DNA of 64,000 nucleotides from DATDFB01 sp035276475 (GTDB lineage: Bacteria; Acidobacteriota; Thermoanaerobaculia; Gp7-AA8): the NCBI GenBank assembly GCA_035276475.1, contig DATELQ010000037.1:83372-147371 (forward strand), in the 5' to 3' direction. Position numbers and translations under genes: made by a program. Positions 37,948 through 46,867 of the stretch are shown here, piece by piece; the stretch's first letter is position 1; every line of letters begins with the position of its first letter. The notes beneath the pieces were generated by a model. It did not search any database. It saw nothing but the letters and a program-made list of their open reading frames with translations, and was not told the origin of the DNA.

Positions 37948-39534
37948 ATGCGCCGCGCCGTCCTTACGTTCGTGCTGCTTAGCACCGCTGCCGCGGCGCG
38001 CGGAGCCGTTTTTCACGTCACCAACCTCGACGACAGCGCCGTCGGCTCGCTGCGCTGGGCCGTCGATCAGGCCAACCACAGCGGCGGCGCCGACCAGATC
38101 GTCTTTGACGTCGCGGGCACGATCCACTCCACGTCGCCCATCATGACCACGGAGCAGGTCTTCATCGACGCCGGCGACGCCGTCACGCTCGCCGCCACCG
38201 GCGCGTCGCCCGCGGCGCTCATCCTCAATGGCATCCTCGCGCACGTGCGCGGCCTCACCGTCACGAACACCGGCGGCGCCGGCATCATCATGCGCGGCGA
38301 CACCGACTGGGTCGACGCCTGCCGCGTCGGCCCGAATAGCGGCGACGGTGTCCGCTTCGAGGGGACGAACGGCAGCGTCACGGCCACGACGATCACCGAT
38401 TCGCAGAACGGCATCACCATCGAGGACAGCTTCGGCTCCGCGATCTACGGCTCGACGATCCGCAACAACCGCGCCGACGGCATTCACTTCGACGCCCAGA
38501 GCGACACCGTCTACCTCGGCGGGGTGCGCACGACGTGCACGAACAACTGCGCCGGCTTCGTGAAGCCGCAGAACATCGTCGCCAACAACGGCGGTGTGGG
38601 GATCCGCATCGAAGGCTCGTCGGCGCACGTGCTCTGGAACCAGGTCGTCGACAACCACGGCGACGGCATCGTCCACGCCGCCACGGCGCGCGGCTCGGAG
38701 TACATCGACAACTGGCTGGCCCGCAACGGCGGCAACGGCCTGACCATCCTCGGCAGCGTCGACAACGTGCTCGCCAACACCGGCACGTGCAACAAGGAGC
38801 TCCTCCTCGACTACGGCGGCAACGGCCCCTCCGAGCCCGACTCCGCGGAGCAGCAGGGTGCGCCGAACCCGCCGGTCCTGACCGAGGCCTTTCGCGATCC
38901 CGACTCGATGACGGTGAGCGGGACGATCGCGGAGGCGGCGTTCGGGACGTACATCGTGGCTTTCCATCCGCAGCGCCTCGAGGAGTGCCTGCCCGAGGAT
39001 CAGCCGTTCGACTGGAACCCGTTCACCATCACCGTGCACACAGACGTCACCGGCCACGGCACGTTCACCGCCGTCATGCCGGTGAACAACGAGCCGTTCA
39101 TGATCGCGACGATCACGGCGGACGGCGGGAAGAAGATGTCGGAGCCGTCGGCGCCGATCGCCGTCATCGTCTCGGCGTTCCGCACCGTCGACGTCTCCGT
39201 GTCGACGAGCGTCGTCGTGCAGAGCAGCGGCGGCACGAACGTGCTGACCTTCGTGACGACCGTGACGAACCGCGGCACCCAGGTCGCGCAGAACGTCGTC
39301 CTCGACTCGACGATTACTCCGTCGCTCTCCCCCGCCGCGCCGACCGACTCGACGACGATCGGCAACATCGCGCCGGGCGTGTCGACGGTGTTCCGGCAAT
39401 CGTTCCTCTGGCCCGTCGGCACCGGCCCCGTGCACTACGAGGTGCACGTCACGCACGACGGCGGAAAAGATGGCGATCCGTCGAACGACACGAGCACGGT
39501 CAACTACCCGCCGCGGCGGCGAGCGGCGCGGTAA
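37948..39534 (+). CDS. Secreted parallel beta-helix protein with C-terminal DUF11-like domain
   Basis: The 528-residue product starts with a signal peptide (MRRAVLTFVLLSTAAAA). Next is a CSLREA-like entry motif, FHVTNLDDSAVGSLRWAV, also present in the first giant gene as NADSGTGSLRQAI. Residues about 60-290 are right-handed beta-helix rungs (DGIHFDAQ, GVGIRIEGSS, GNGLTILGS). Residues about 400-510 resemble DUF11, with VTTVTNRGTQVAQNVVLDS. No polysaccharide-lyase catalytic motif is obvious, so the role is probably binding or structure at the cell surface. The C-terminus is Arg-rich (PPRRRAAR). Confidence 0.78.
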   Translation: MRRAVLTFVLLSTAAAARGAVFHVTNLDDSAVGSLRWAVDQANHSGGADQIVFDVAGTIHSTSPIMTTEQVFIDAGDAVTLAATGASPAALILNGILAHVRGLTVTNTGGAGIIMRGDTDWVDACRVGPNSGDGVRFEGTNGSVTATTITDSQNGITIEDSFGSAIYGSTIRNNRADGIHFDAQSDTVYLGGVRTTCTNNCAGFVKPQNIVANNGGVGIRIEGSSAHVLWNQVVDNHGDGIVHAATARGSEYIDNWLARNGGNGLTILGSVDNVLANTGTCNKELLLDYGGNGPSEPDSAEQQGAPNPPVLTEAFRDPDSMTVSGTIAEAAFGTYIVAFHPQRLEECLPEDQPFDWNPFTITVHTDVTGHGTFTAVMPVNNEPFMIATITADGGKKMSEPSAPIAVIVSAFRTVDVSVSTSVVVQSSGGTNVLTFVTTVTNRGTQVAQNVVLDSTITPSLSPAAPTDSTTIGNIAPGVSTVFRQSFLWPVGTGPVHYEVHVTHDGGKDGDPSNDTSTVNYPPRRRAAR

Positions 39535-39564
39535 CGCCGCCGCCGCGAGCGAGACTCTGCACTG

Positions 39565-39849
39565 CTACTGCTTGTTTCCCTTCTGCCGGGCCAGTGACAC
39601 CGTCTGGTAGACGGTCTGGCAGTTCGAGGGGGCGTCGTCCAGCTTGCAGTCGAGGATGTAGATCTCGCGGCAGCCGGTCACGTTCGCGGACAGACCGATC
39701 CGCGATTTGTCGAAACGGCAGTTCCGCACCGATCCCGCAGGTTCGCACCAGACGCTGTCGCCGACCTTCCAGTCCTCCGCCGTCGCCGGCAAGGCGGCCA
39801 AGAGGAGCGTTGCGCAAATCATGATTCCAAACGTCCTTTGACATCTCAT
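39565..39849 (-). CDS. Small exported Cys-containing protein
   Basis: The 94-residue product begins MRCQRTFGIMICATLLLAAL and then PATAEDW, a clear signal peptide. The mature domain has five Cys (WCEPAG, NCRFDK, GCREIYILDCKL, NCQTVY), so at least two disulfides are likely. AAAGGAG lies 8 nt before the ATG at 39849, which decides the start against a much longer open frame running into the oxidoreductase region. Family not recognised. Confidence 0.68.
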   Translation of the reverse strand: MRCQRTFGIMICATLLLAALPATAEDWKVGDSVWCEPAGSVRNCRFDKSRIGLSANVTGCREIYILDCKLDDAPSNCQTVYQTVSLARQKGNKQ

Positions 39850-39953
39850 CGAGAATCTCCTTTCGCGAATGGAGTCGGACGTGGACGAGTTGTTTTCCAC
39901 CGGCTCCGGGATTTTTTGAAACGCCCTGCCCGAGGACGCCGGCGCTACGCTGG

Positions 39954-39959
39954 TAAACT
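39954..39959 (+). promoter_or_regulatory. -10-like TAAACT, 7 nt before oxidoreductase ATG
   Basis: TAAACT is followed by CGTTTTG and the ATG at 39967. No Shine-Dalgarno sequence is seen. The nearby open frame extending upstream to 39838 has no start signal. Confidence 0.4.
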
Positions 39960-39966
39960 CGTTTTG

Positions 39967-42012
39967 ATGTCTTCCCAACTCGTCCGCGGCGTCTGTCCGC
40001 ACGACTGCCCCGACTCCTGCGCCTGGATTGTCACCGTCGAAGACGGCCGCGCCGTGCGCATGGCCGGCGATCCCGACCACCCCTTCACCAACGGCTTCCT
40101 CTGCACGAAGGTGGCGCGCTATCTCGAGCGCACCTACCACGCCGACCGGCTGCTCTACCCGCAGATCCGCATCGGTGCGAAGGGCGAGGGGAAGTTCCGC
40201 CGGGCGACGTGGGACGAAGCGCTCGCGCTGATCGCCGAAAACCTGCAGCGCGTGATCGACACCGAGGGCCCGCAAGCCATCCTCCCCTACTCCTACGCCG
40301 GCACGCAGGGTCTGGTGCAGGGCGAAGGGATCGCCACGCGCTTCTTCAACCGCATCGGCGCGTCGCAGCTCGACCGCACGATCTGCGCGTCGGCCGGCAC
40401 CGAGGGGTATCAGTCGACCTACGGCCCGCGCCTGGGGACCGATCCGGAGTCGATCGGCGCGGCGAAGCTGATCCTCTTGTGGGGGACGAACACGCTCACC
40501 GCGAACCCGCACCTCTGGCCGTTCATCCGCCAGGCGAAAGAGAACGGCGCGACGACGATCTGCATCGATCCGCTGCGGACGCGCACGGCCGACGCGTGCG
40601 ACGAGCACGTGGCCATCCGTCCCGGCACGGACGCAGCCCTCGCCCTCGGCATGATGCACGTGATCTTCCGCGATGGATTGGAAGACCGCGGCTATCTCGA
40701 GGCGATGACCGTCGGCTGGGAGAAGCTGCGCGACCGCGTGCTCGCCGACTACGCGCCGCAGCGCGTCGCCGACATCTGCCGCTTGCCGGTCGAGACGGTC
40801 GAGCGCCTCGGCCGCCTCTACGGCACGACACGGCCGTCGTTCATCCGCCTCAACTACGGACTGCAGCGCCACGGCGGCGGCGGCTCGGCGGTGCGGGCGA
40901 TCTCGATCCTTCCCGCCGTCACCGGCACGTGGGACGACGTTGGCGGCGGCTGCCAGCTCTCGTCATCGGGGACGTTCTCGTTCCTCCGCTCGCTGCACCG
41001 CGAAGAGCTGATTCCGCCCGGCACGCGCACGATCAACATGACGCGTCTCGGCGAAGCGCTGACGGAGATTGACGACCCGCCGGTGCGCGCGATCGTGATC
41101 TACAACTCGAACCCCGCATCGATCGCGCCGGACCGGCAGAAAGTCCTGGCCGGCCTGCGCCGCGACGACCTCTTCACCGTCGTCCTCGAGCACTTCCAGA
41201 CCGACACCGCCGACTACGCCGACGTGCTCCTGCCGGCCACGACGCAGCTCGAGCACGACGACATGCAGAAGGCCTACGGCCACGTCTACATGATGTACAA
41301 CCGAAGGGCGATCGAGCCGCTCGGCGACTCGCTGCCGAACGCGGAGATCTTCCGCCGCCTCGCCGCGGCGATGAAACTCGACTTCCCCGATCTCTACGCG
41401 AGCGATGAAGAGCTGATGCGCGAGGCCCTCGCCAGCGGCGACGTCGATTTCGATGAGCTGCGCGAGCGCGGCTGGATGCGGGTGAACGTGCCGTCGCCGC
41501 ACGTGCCGTACCGCCGTGGCGCGCGCGTCGCGACCCCGAGCGGAAAGATCGAGATCGAGTCGTCACGCCTCGCCGCGACCGGCTTCGATCCGCTGCCGAC
41601 GTACGTCGCGCCGCACGAGTCGGAGGAGCGCAGCCCCGAGCTGGCGCGGCGCTATCCGCTTTCTCTGATCTGTCCTCCGGCGCACTCGTTCCTCAACTCG
41701 ACCTTCGTCAACGTCACCTCGCTGCGCCGCGCCGCCGGCAAACCGATCGTCGAGATCCACGCCGACGACGCCGGCCGCCGCGGCATCGCCGCCGGCGCGC
41801 GCGTGCGCGTCTGGAACGACCGCGGCGCATTCACCGCCGAGGCGGTGATCAGCGCGAAGGTGCGGCCGGGCGTCGTAGCGGCGCCGTCGATCTGGTGGGG
41901 GAAGCTCACGGACGACGGCGCGAATGCCAACGAGACGACCTCGCAGGCCGTCACGGACATGGGCGGCGGGGCGACGTTCTTCGACAACCGCGTGGAGGTG
42001 GCGGTGGCATGA
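39967..42012 (+). CDS. Molybdopterin-dependent oxidoreductase (DMSO reductase family)
   Basis: The 681-residue product starts MSSQLVRGVCPHDCPDSCAW. C10, C14, C18 and C46 form the N-terminal [4Fe-4S] site. The body has the MopB core (ICIDPLRTRTAD, VIYNSNPASIAPDRQ, YADVLLPATTQLEHDD) and the C-terminal molydopterin-dinucleotide-binding domain (VEIHADDAGRRGIAAGARVR). There is no Tat signal, so it is probably cytoplasmic, and no electron-transfer subunit gene is adjacent. Substrate unknown; it resembles the many uncharacterised single-subunit family members. Its stop overlaps the ATG of the CPBP protease gene. Confidence 0.87.
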   Translation: MSSQLVRGVCPHDCPDSCAWIVTVEDGRAVRMAGDPDHPFTNGFLCTKVARYLERTYHADRLLYPQIRIGAKGEGKFRRATWDEALALIAENLQRVIDTEGPQAILPYSYAGTQGLVQGEGIATRFFNRIGASQLDRTICASAGTEGYQSTYGPRLGTDPESIGAAKLILLWGTNTLTANPHLWPFIRQAKENGATTICIDPLRTRTADACDEHVAIRPGTDAALALGMMHVIFRDGLEDRGYLEAMTVGWEKLRDRVLADYAPQRVADICRLPVETVERLGRLYGTTRPSFIRLNYGLQRHGGGGSAVRAISILPAVTGTWDDVGGGCQLSSSGTFSFLRSLHREELIPPGTRTINMTRLGEALTEIDDPPVRAIVIYNSNPASIAPDRQKVLAGLRRDDLFTVVLEHFQTDTADYADVLLPATTQLEHDDMQKAYGHVYMMYNRRAIEPLGDSLPNAEIFRRLAAAMKLDFPDLYASDEELMREALASGDVDFDELRERGWMRVNVPSPHVPYRRGARVATPSGKIEIESSRLAATGFDPLPTYVAPHESEERSPELARRYPLSLICPPAHSFLNSTFVNVTSLRRAAGKPIVEIHADDAGRRGIAAGARVRVWNDRGAFTAEAVISAKVRPGVVAAPSIWWGKLTDDGANANETTSQAVTDMGGGATFFDNRVEVAVA

Positions 42013-42800
42013 CGCACTACCTCTTCCCGCTCCTCTTCATCGCCCTCGTCTACGTAGCGATGATCGTCCTGAACGAGCGCTACCGGCTCTTCGCCTGCGA
42101 CCGTTTTCCATCCGTGGGGGCGAAGGTCGCGGCGTATGCGTGGCTCGGGCTGCTCATGTTCGGGTTGGCCATCCTCATCATCGGATCGGCCATGCACGTG
42201 CCGACGGCGAGCGAACTGGCCAAGATCCCGTTCTATTCGCTCTTCCTGCTGCACGCGGTGCTCGTCGTCTTCCTCGTCGGCTGGTGGCTCCTCAGCGGGC
42301 GGCCGCCGCTGCGCGAGTTTCTCAACCTGCGGCGCGGCGACAACGGCGAGATGGTCCTCATCGGGCTCGCCGTCGGCGTCGGCGGGTGGATCTTCACCAT
42401 CATCGCCGCGCTCTTGATCGTGCTGATCCTGAACGGGCTCGGCGTCCTGCCGAAGCCGCAGCAGCCGCCGCCGATGATCGCCTGGATGGCGGCGCTGCCG
42501 CTCTGGAAGAAGGGGCTCGTCGTCCTCTCGGCCATGACGGTCGAGGAGGCGTTTTTCCGCGGCTTCCTCCAGAAGCGCATCGGCCTCATCGCCTCGACGA
42601 TCCTCTTTGCCCTCGCGCACTCGGGATTCGGGCAGCCGCTGCTCCTCGTCGGCGTGGCCGTGATCTCGCTGATCATCGGCTTCACCTTCTACCGGACGAA
42701 AAACCTCCTCCCCGGCGTCATCGCCCACGGTGTCTTCGACGGCGTGCAGCTCTTTGTCATCATCCCGATCGTGTTCCGCATGATGGGGCTCGGCGCGTGA
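42009..42800 (+). CDS. CPBP-family intramembrane metalloprotease
   Basis: The 263-residue product has about seven hydrophobic segments. It carries the three CPBP/CAAX-protease motifs: EExxxR (E179, E180, R184 in MTVEEAFFRGFLQKR), H204 in FALAHSGFG, and H240 in GVIAHGVFDG. The ATG overlaps the upstream stop (ATGA), which selects it over earlier starts. The family processes prenylated peptides or acts in peptide maturation and immunity. The substrate here is unknown. Confidence 0.85.
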   Translation: MTHYLFPLLFIALVYVAMIVLNERYRLFACDRFPSVGAKVAAYAWLGLLMFGLAILIIGSAMHVPTASELAKIPFYSLFLLHAVLVVFLVGWWLLSGRPPLREFLNLRRGDNGEMVLIGLAVGVGGWIFTIIAALLIVLILNGLGVLPKPQQPPPMIAWMAALPLWKKGLVVLSAMTVEEAFFRGFLQKRIGLIASTILFALAHSGFGQPLLLVGVAVISLIIGFTFYRTKNLLPGVIAHGVFDGVQLFVIIPIVFRMMGLGA

Positions 42801-44665
42801 GCGCGCGGCGCGCCGACCTTCTCTCCATCGCCCTCCTCATCGCCCTCGCGGCCCTCCTCTTCGCCGACGTGCTTTTCCTCGGCAGCAACTTCGCCGGGCG
42901 CGACCTCTTCCTCTACCACTTCCCGATGAAGCGCGTGGTGCACGACCTCATCGCGCGCGGCGAGTTCCCGTGGTGGAATCCGTACATCGCCGGCGGGCAG
43001 CCGATGGCGGCGAACCCGGCGTACGAGATCTTTTATCCGCCGCAGCTCCTGATCTTCGTCGGCTCGTACGAGTTCGGCTTCGCGCTGCACATCGTCTTTC
43101 ACGTGTGGCTGGCGCTCGCCGGGACGTTTCTCTTTTTCCGCGAGCTCCCTCTCAACCGCGCCGCCGCGTTCTTCGGCGCCCTCTCCTTCGGCCTCGGCGG
43201 CTTTTTTCTCGGCAGCGCCACGACGCTGCCGACGTTCTTCGTCTGGAGCTGGGCGGGACTGGTGGCGTGGGCGATGCTGCGCTGGCTGCGCGGCGGAAGC
43301 TTCGCGCTGGCCGCGGTGATTGCGGCGATGCCGATGCTCGTCGGCGAGCCGGTCGCGCTCGCGCAGCTGTGGGTGCTGATCGTCGTCGGCATGTGGAGGG
43401 AGTGGCGGCGGATCGCGCTCCTCGTCGTGACGGCGGCGGGCATCGCGGCGGTGCAGCTTGTCCCGATGATCGACCACGTCGGCGACTCCGCCCGCTCGCG
43501 CGGCCTGCCGTACGCGAACGTCGTCGCCTTCAGCATGGCCCCCGACCGGCCGCTGGAGCTCGTCATGCCGCACGCGTTCGGCCGCATCGATCCCGAGCAT
43601 CCGCAGTGGCGCGGCGGCCTGCCGTATCTCTTGAGCATCTACTGCGGCCTCGGCGTCGTGCTCTTCGCCGTCGCCGGCTTCGTCACGCGCGCGCCGGGGG
43701 CGATGCGCACGGCCGCGGTGCTCGTCGTCTCGTACGTGCTGGCGATCGGCGGGCACACGCCGCTGTTCCGCTGGCTCTACGCGATCGGCGTCCGCTCGAT
43801 CCGCTATCCCGAGAAATTCATGATGGGCGGGCTCGTCGCGCTCGTCGTCTTCGCCACGGTGGCGTTCGACCACGTCGTCAAACCCCGCCTTTGGCGCCTC
43901 GTCGTCGTCGCGCTCGTCGTTGTCGATGTCGCCCGCTTCGCCAACGAGCCGATTCCGCGCATGCCGCGCAACTTCTTCACGCCGCCGCCCGCCGTCGCCG
44001 CGTTCGATCCCGCGCGCGACGACTACGCCGTCTTCCACCGCGGCGAGTGGACCGGCCGCCCACGCGCCGACTCGCCGCTGTGGCTCGCTCGCGACGCCCT
44101 CCACCCCTTCACCCCCGCCGCCTGGGGCCTGCGCGGCGCGCTCGAGGCCGACATCGACGAGACCCAGCTCCTGCCGACGCACGATCTTCTCGACTCGATG
44201 AAGCGCCTCGCCAACTCCGGCTACGCGCGCTGGGCCGACCCGTTTGTGCTGATGGCGAACGTTCGCTACGTCATCGACTACGGCGGCGACCCGATCCGCG
44301 TCACGCGGATTCCCAACCGAGGCCGCTACTGGTTCGCCGCGGCGGCGCGGATTCTGACCCTTCGCGAGACCAGCAGCAGCGCCACGCTCGACGTCGAGGC
44401 AAACGGCCCGGCGTTCCTCGTGATCACCATCACGCGCCACAAGTATTGGCGGGCAACGATCGACGGCCGTGCCGCGCCGCTCGTCCCCGCAAACATCGCC
44501 TTTCAGGGATTGATCGTGCCGGCGGGGCGCCACCGCATCGAGCTGCGCTACCGCAATCCGCTCGTTTTCTGGGGCGCGGGCGTGAGCGGCGTCACACTTC
44601 TCGGGGCTGTTATTGCTTCCAGAAGACGACGCGTCGCCCTTGGCCCCGGAAAATTAGAAAATTAG
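42797..44665 (+). CDS. YfhO-like multi-pass membrane protein
   Basis: The 622-residue product starts at a GTG overlapping the CPBP stop (GTGA). About a dozen hydrophobic segments are followed by a C-terminal extracytoplasmic beta domain (YWRATIDGRAAPLVPANIAF, then VPAGRHRIELRYRNP), the hallmark of YfhO proteins. The N-terminal loop has GRDLFLYHFPMKRVVHDLI and FPWWNPYIAGGQP, also typical. YfhO is linked to glycosylation of teichoic acids in Gram-positives; here the glycan target is unknown. The final codons (GKLEN and stop) come from the left arm of the palindromic element at 44647-44761, so the natural C-terminus may have been altered by insertion. Confidence 0.82.
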   Translation: MSARRADLLSIALLIALAALLFADVLFLGSNFAGRDLFLYHFPMKRVVHDLIARGEFPWWNPYIAGGQPMAANPAYEIFYPPQLLIFVGSYEFGFALHIVFHVWLALAGTFLFFRELPLNRAAAFFGALSFGLGGFFLGSATTLPTFFVWSWAGLVAWAMLRWLRGGSFALAAVIAAMPMLVGEPVALAQLWVLIVVGMWREWRRIALLVVTAAGIAAVQLVPMIDHVGDSARSRGLPYANVVAFSMAPDRPLELVMPHAFGRIDPEHPQWRGGLPYLLSIYCGLGVVLFAVAGFVTRAPGAMRTAAVLVVSYVLAIGGHTPLFRWLYAIGVRSIRYPEKFMMGGLVALVVFATVAFDHVVKPRLWRLVVVALVVVDVARFANEPIPRMPRNFFTPPPAVAAFDPARDDYAVFHRGEWTGRPRADSPLWLARDALHPFTPAAWGLRGALEADIDETQLLPTHDLLDSMKRLANSGYARWADPFVLMANVRYVIDYGGDPIRVTRIPNRGRYWFAAAARILTLRETSSSATLDVEANGPAFLVITITRHKYWRATIDGRAAPLVPANIAFQGLIVPAGRHRIELRYRNPLVFWGAGVSGVTLLGAVIASRRRRVALGPGKLEN

Positions 44666-44761
44666 AGGTCCGAATTCAGAATGGAGAAAACGGAAGTGCC
44701 TTGGCCGACGGACTCCCGTTTCTCAATTCTGAATTCGGACCTCTGATTTTCTAGTTTTCCG
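44647..44761. repeat. ORF-less palindromic element with 47/46 bp arms
   Basis: The arms at 44647-44693 and 44716-44761 are inverted copies with three mismatches (two of them G-T) and one 1 nt indel. The loop is 22 nt. Both outer ends read CGGAAAA. The left arm keeps GAATGGAGAA, the same inner sequence that carries the Shine-Dalgarno of the four-helix-bundle gene in the 55.3 kb copy. It lies between two convergent genes and could terminate both. It supplies the stop codon of the YfhO-like gene. Confidence 0.88.
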
Positions 44762-44782
44762 TGGCGCGACGCGGCACCGCTC

Positions 44783-46144
44783 CTACTGCTCCGATACCAC
44801 CACCCCGTCGCCTTCAAAGCGGATCTTGAATCCGGCCCGGTCGGTGTTCTCGATCATCACATTGTCGAGCGAGCGGTCGTCCATCACCGTGGCGATGAGG
44901 TTGCCGGTCCACGCCACCAGCGCATTCGACGAGATCGACAGCGGGTACTCCTTCGTCACGCGCAGCGTCAGCGGCTCGATCGACGTCGAGATGGCCAGCG
45001 ACCCTTTGCCGAAGATCTTCACCGTGTCGATCTTCCGCTGATACGCGCTGTCGTAAATCGGCTCGACGCGGTACGTCAGCGTGTCTTCGAGCGCCAGGAG
45101 GTTGCTCCCCTCGACGTAGATGAACTCCTCATTGAGGTCGAGGAGGAACGTCTTGCGCCCCTTCTCGTAGAGGAAGATCTTCCCCTGCCCGGCGGCCTTC
45201 ACCATCGTCTGCGCGGTCGTGCCGAGGAGGCCCGACTCGGCGAGGAACTTCAGGTTGCCGGAGTAGCTCGAGACCGTACCGCGCTTGACGTACGCGCTGT
45301 TGGCAAAGTTGATCTCCAGGAAGCCGTTCTCGTGCAGCGAGAAGGTCCGCGAGGCTCCTTCGATCTTGCGGTCGAGGTCGATGCGCTTCTCCTCGACGAC
45401 TTGGGGCTCGTCGACGGCGTCCTGCAGCTTGCGCGCGGCCGTGACGGCGGCGATGTCGACCGGCGGCGCCGGGACGGGGATCGGCGTCGTCTGCGGATTG
45501 GTATCCGGCTTCCGCACTTTGCCCGGCTGCGTGATGAGATTCGGATCGATCGGGACGATCTTCTGCGTCGTCGCGCCGCGCTTCGCATCGGACAGCGGCT
45601 TCGGCGGCGGCGGCGGAGGCGTCTCGCGGATCGCCGGCGTCGGCCGCGTCTGCGAGCCGGCGATGTTCTGCATCTCCCCCTCGACCTCGCGCACGAGCTT
45701 GTCGGCGCCGGCGAAGCGGAGGTGCTCGAGCGCCAAACCGAACTTCTTGCGCTGGCGATACAACAACCCCAGGTAGAGGTGCGACTTCGCGTAGTTCGGA
45801 CGGAGCTCGACGGCGCGCAGGAGGTACTGCTCGGCCTCGTCGAGCTTCCCCTGTTTGAAGAGAATCAGTCCGAGGTTCGAGTGGAGGATGAAGACGTTGG
45901 CGTTCTCACGCACGAGGCGGCGATAGATGACCTCGGCCTCGGGGAACGCATTGGTTTTGAAGTAGACCAAGCCGAGGAGATTCAGGACGTCCGAGTCGTC
46001 GGGGCGCAGCCGCTGGGCCTGCTCCAACTCGCGCCGCGCCTCGGCGTAGCGCCCTTCCTGAAAGGCCTCACGGCCGCGGTTGTAATGAAGGAGGAAGACA
46101 CCCTGATCGAACGGTGGGGCGACGGCGGAACGATAGTCGGGCAT
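44783..46144 (-). CDS. TPR protein with C-terminal AIM24 domain
   Basis: The 453-residue product begins MPDYRSAVAPPFDQGVFLLH. Residues about 20-170 are TPR repeats (GREAFQEGRYAEARRELEQA, LGLILFKQGKLDEAEQYLLR). A Pro-rich disordered linker follows (PPPPPPKPLSDAKRG). The last 190 residues are an AIM24-like beta domain (LKFLAESGLLGTTAQTMVKA, then GKIFLYEKGRKTFLLDLNEE). AIM24-domain proteins are conserved in bacteria but not understood. The ATG at 46144 is chosen over a TTG at 46168, which would begin just 3 nt from the transglycosylase stop. It lies 20 bp downstream of that gene and is probably cotranscribed. Confidence 0.8.
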   Translation of the reverse strand: MPDYRSAVAPPFDQGVFLLHYNRGREAFQEGRYAEARRELEQAQRLRPDDSDVLNLLGLVYFKTNAFPEAEVIYRRLVRENANVFILHSNLGLILFKQGKLDEAEQYLLRAVELRPNYAKSHLYLGLLYRQRKKFGLALEHLRFAGADKLVREVEGEMQNIAGSQTRPTPAIRETPPPPPPKPLSDAKRGATTQKIVPIDPNLITQPGKVRKPDTNPQTTPIPVPAPPVDIAAVTAARKLQDAVDEPQVVEEKRIDLDRKIEGASRTFSLHENGFLEINFANSAYVKRGTVSSYSGNLKFLAESGLLGTTAQTMVKAAGQGKIFLYEKGRKTFLLDLNEEFIYVEGSNLLALEDTLTYRVEPIYDSAYQRKIDTVKIFGKGSLAISTSIEPLTLRVTKEYPLSISSNALVAWTGNLIATVMDDRSLDNVMIENTDRAGFKIRFEGDGVVVSEQ

Positions 46145-46164
46145 GCCGCCCGGGATTGTACCCG

Positions 46165-46833
46165 TCAATTCGATCCGAGATAACGCATTCCGGGCAACAC
46201 TGCCGCGGCCACCGGCGCCATGAAGCCGCCCTTGAGCTTCGGCTCTTTGCCGGCGGCGAACGACGTGGCCTGGCCGTACGGCGTGCCGTAATACACGCTC
46301 ATGGCGCGCTTCACGTACGTCATCGTCTCGTTGTACGGCGGGATGCCTGCGTACTTCAGCACCGCCCCCTGCCCGGCGTTGTACGCGGCCAGGGCGCGCG
46401 GAAGGTCGTCGTGAAACATCGTCAGGAGCTCGGCAAGCTCGCGCACGCCGCCGCGGATGTTCTCCTCGGGGTCGAAGATGTCGCGGATGCCGTAACGCTT
46501 CGCGGTCTCTGGCATCAGCTGCATCAGGCCGCGCGCACCCTTGTTCGAGACGCAGTGGGGATCGAAATTCGACTCGACCTGAATGACCGCGCGGACCAGC
46601 ACCGGGTCGATGCCGAACGCGGACGCGTGGCGCTCGATGATGGCGTCATACGGCGAGCTGCGGTTGCGCTGCTTGGCCCACCAGCGCAGGTCGCTCGACT
46701 TGCCGCCCGACCAACCGCCGCCGAAATTCGAGATCGTTTTCTTGCCGTTCGGGCCGACGATGACCTGCACCTGCGCGCTCGCGCTCGACGCGCCGATCAT
46801 CGCGACGACGAGGACAGCAAGCGACGTACGCAT
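46165..46833 (-). CDS. Lytic transglycosylase (SLT family), exported
   Basis: The 222-residue product has a signal peptide (MRTSLAVLVVAMIGASSASA). The SLT domain shows the catalytic Glu at E87 in VIQVESNFD, then SNKGARGLMQLMPETAKRYG and RALAAYNAGQGAV. It cleaves peptidoglycan to anhydro-muropeptides in the periplasm. The ATG at 46833 is used because it opens the signal peptide; the open frame extends 12 codons further without support. TACCAT lies 8 nt upstream (minus strand). It diverges from the MazG-like gene with 34 bp between the starts. Confidence 0.9.
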   Translation of the reverse strand: MRTSLAVLVVAMIGASSASAQVQVIVGPNGKKTISNFGGGWSGGKSSDLRWWAKQRNRSSPYDAIIERHASAFGIDPVLVRAVIQVESNFDPHCVSNKGARGLMQLMPETAKRYGIRDIFDPEENIRGGVRELAELLTMFHDDLPRALAAYNAGQGAVLKYAGIPPYNETMTYVKRAMSVYYGTPYGQATSFAAGKEPKLKGGFMAPVAAAVLPGMRYLGSN

Positions 46834-46841
46834 TGCTGAGG

Positions 46842-46847
46842 ATGGTA
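46842..46847 (-). promoter_or_regulatory. -10-like TACCAT before lytic transglycosylase
   Basis: On the minus strand TACCAT ends 8 nt before the ATG at 46833. No ribosome-binding site is seen. The divergent MazG-like gene has CAAAAT 6 nt before its ATG in the same short spacer. Confidence 0.3.
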
Positions 46848-46867
46848 GCACACGGCAAAATCGCGTC

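Noticed and set aside
36259..39456. 1065-codon minus-strand frame opposite the beta-helix gene
   Set aside because: Low-complexity Arg/Ala product. The plus-strand gene has a signal peptide and recognisable beta-helix repeats.
39850..40872. Long minus-strand extension of the small Cys protein
   Set aside because: It runs antisense through the oxidoreductase. A Shine-Dalgarno and signal peptide fix the start at 39849.
42833..43638. Minus-strand open frames opposite the YfhO-like gene
   Set aside because: Arg/Asp/His-rich shadow composition; the plus strand has clear membrane helices and the YfhO C-terminal domain.
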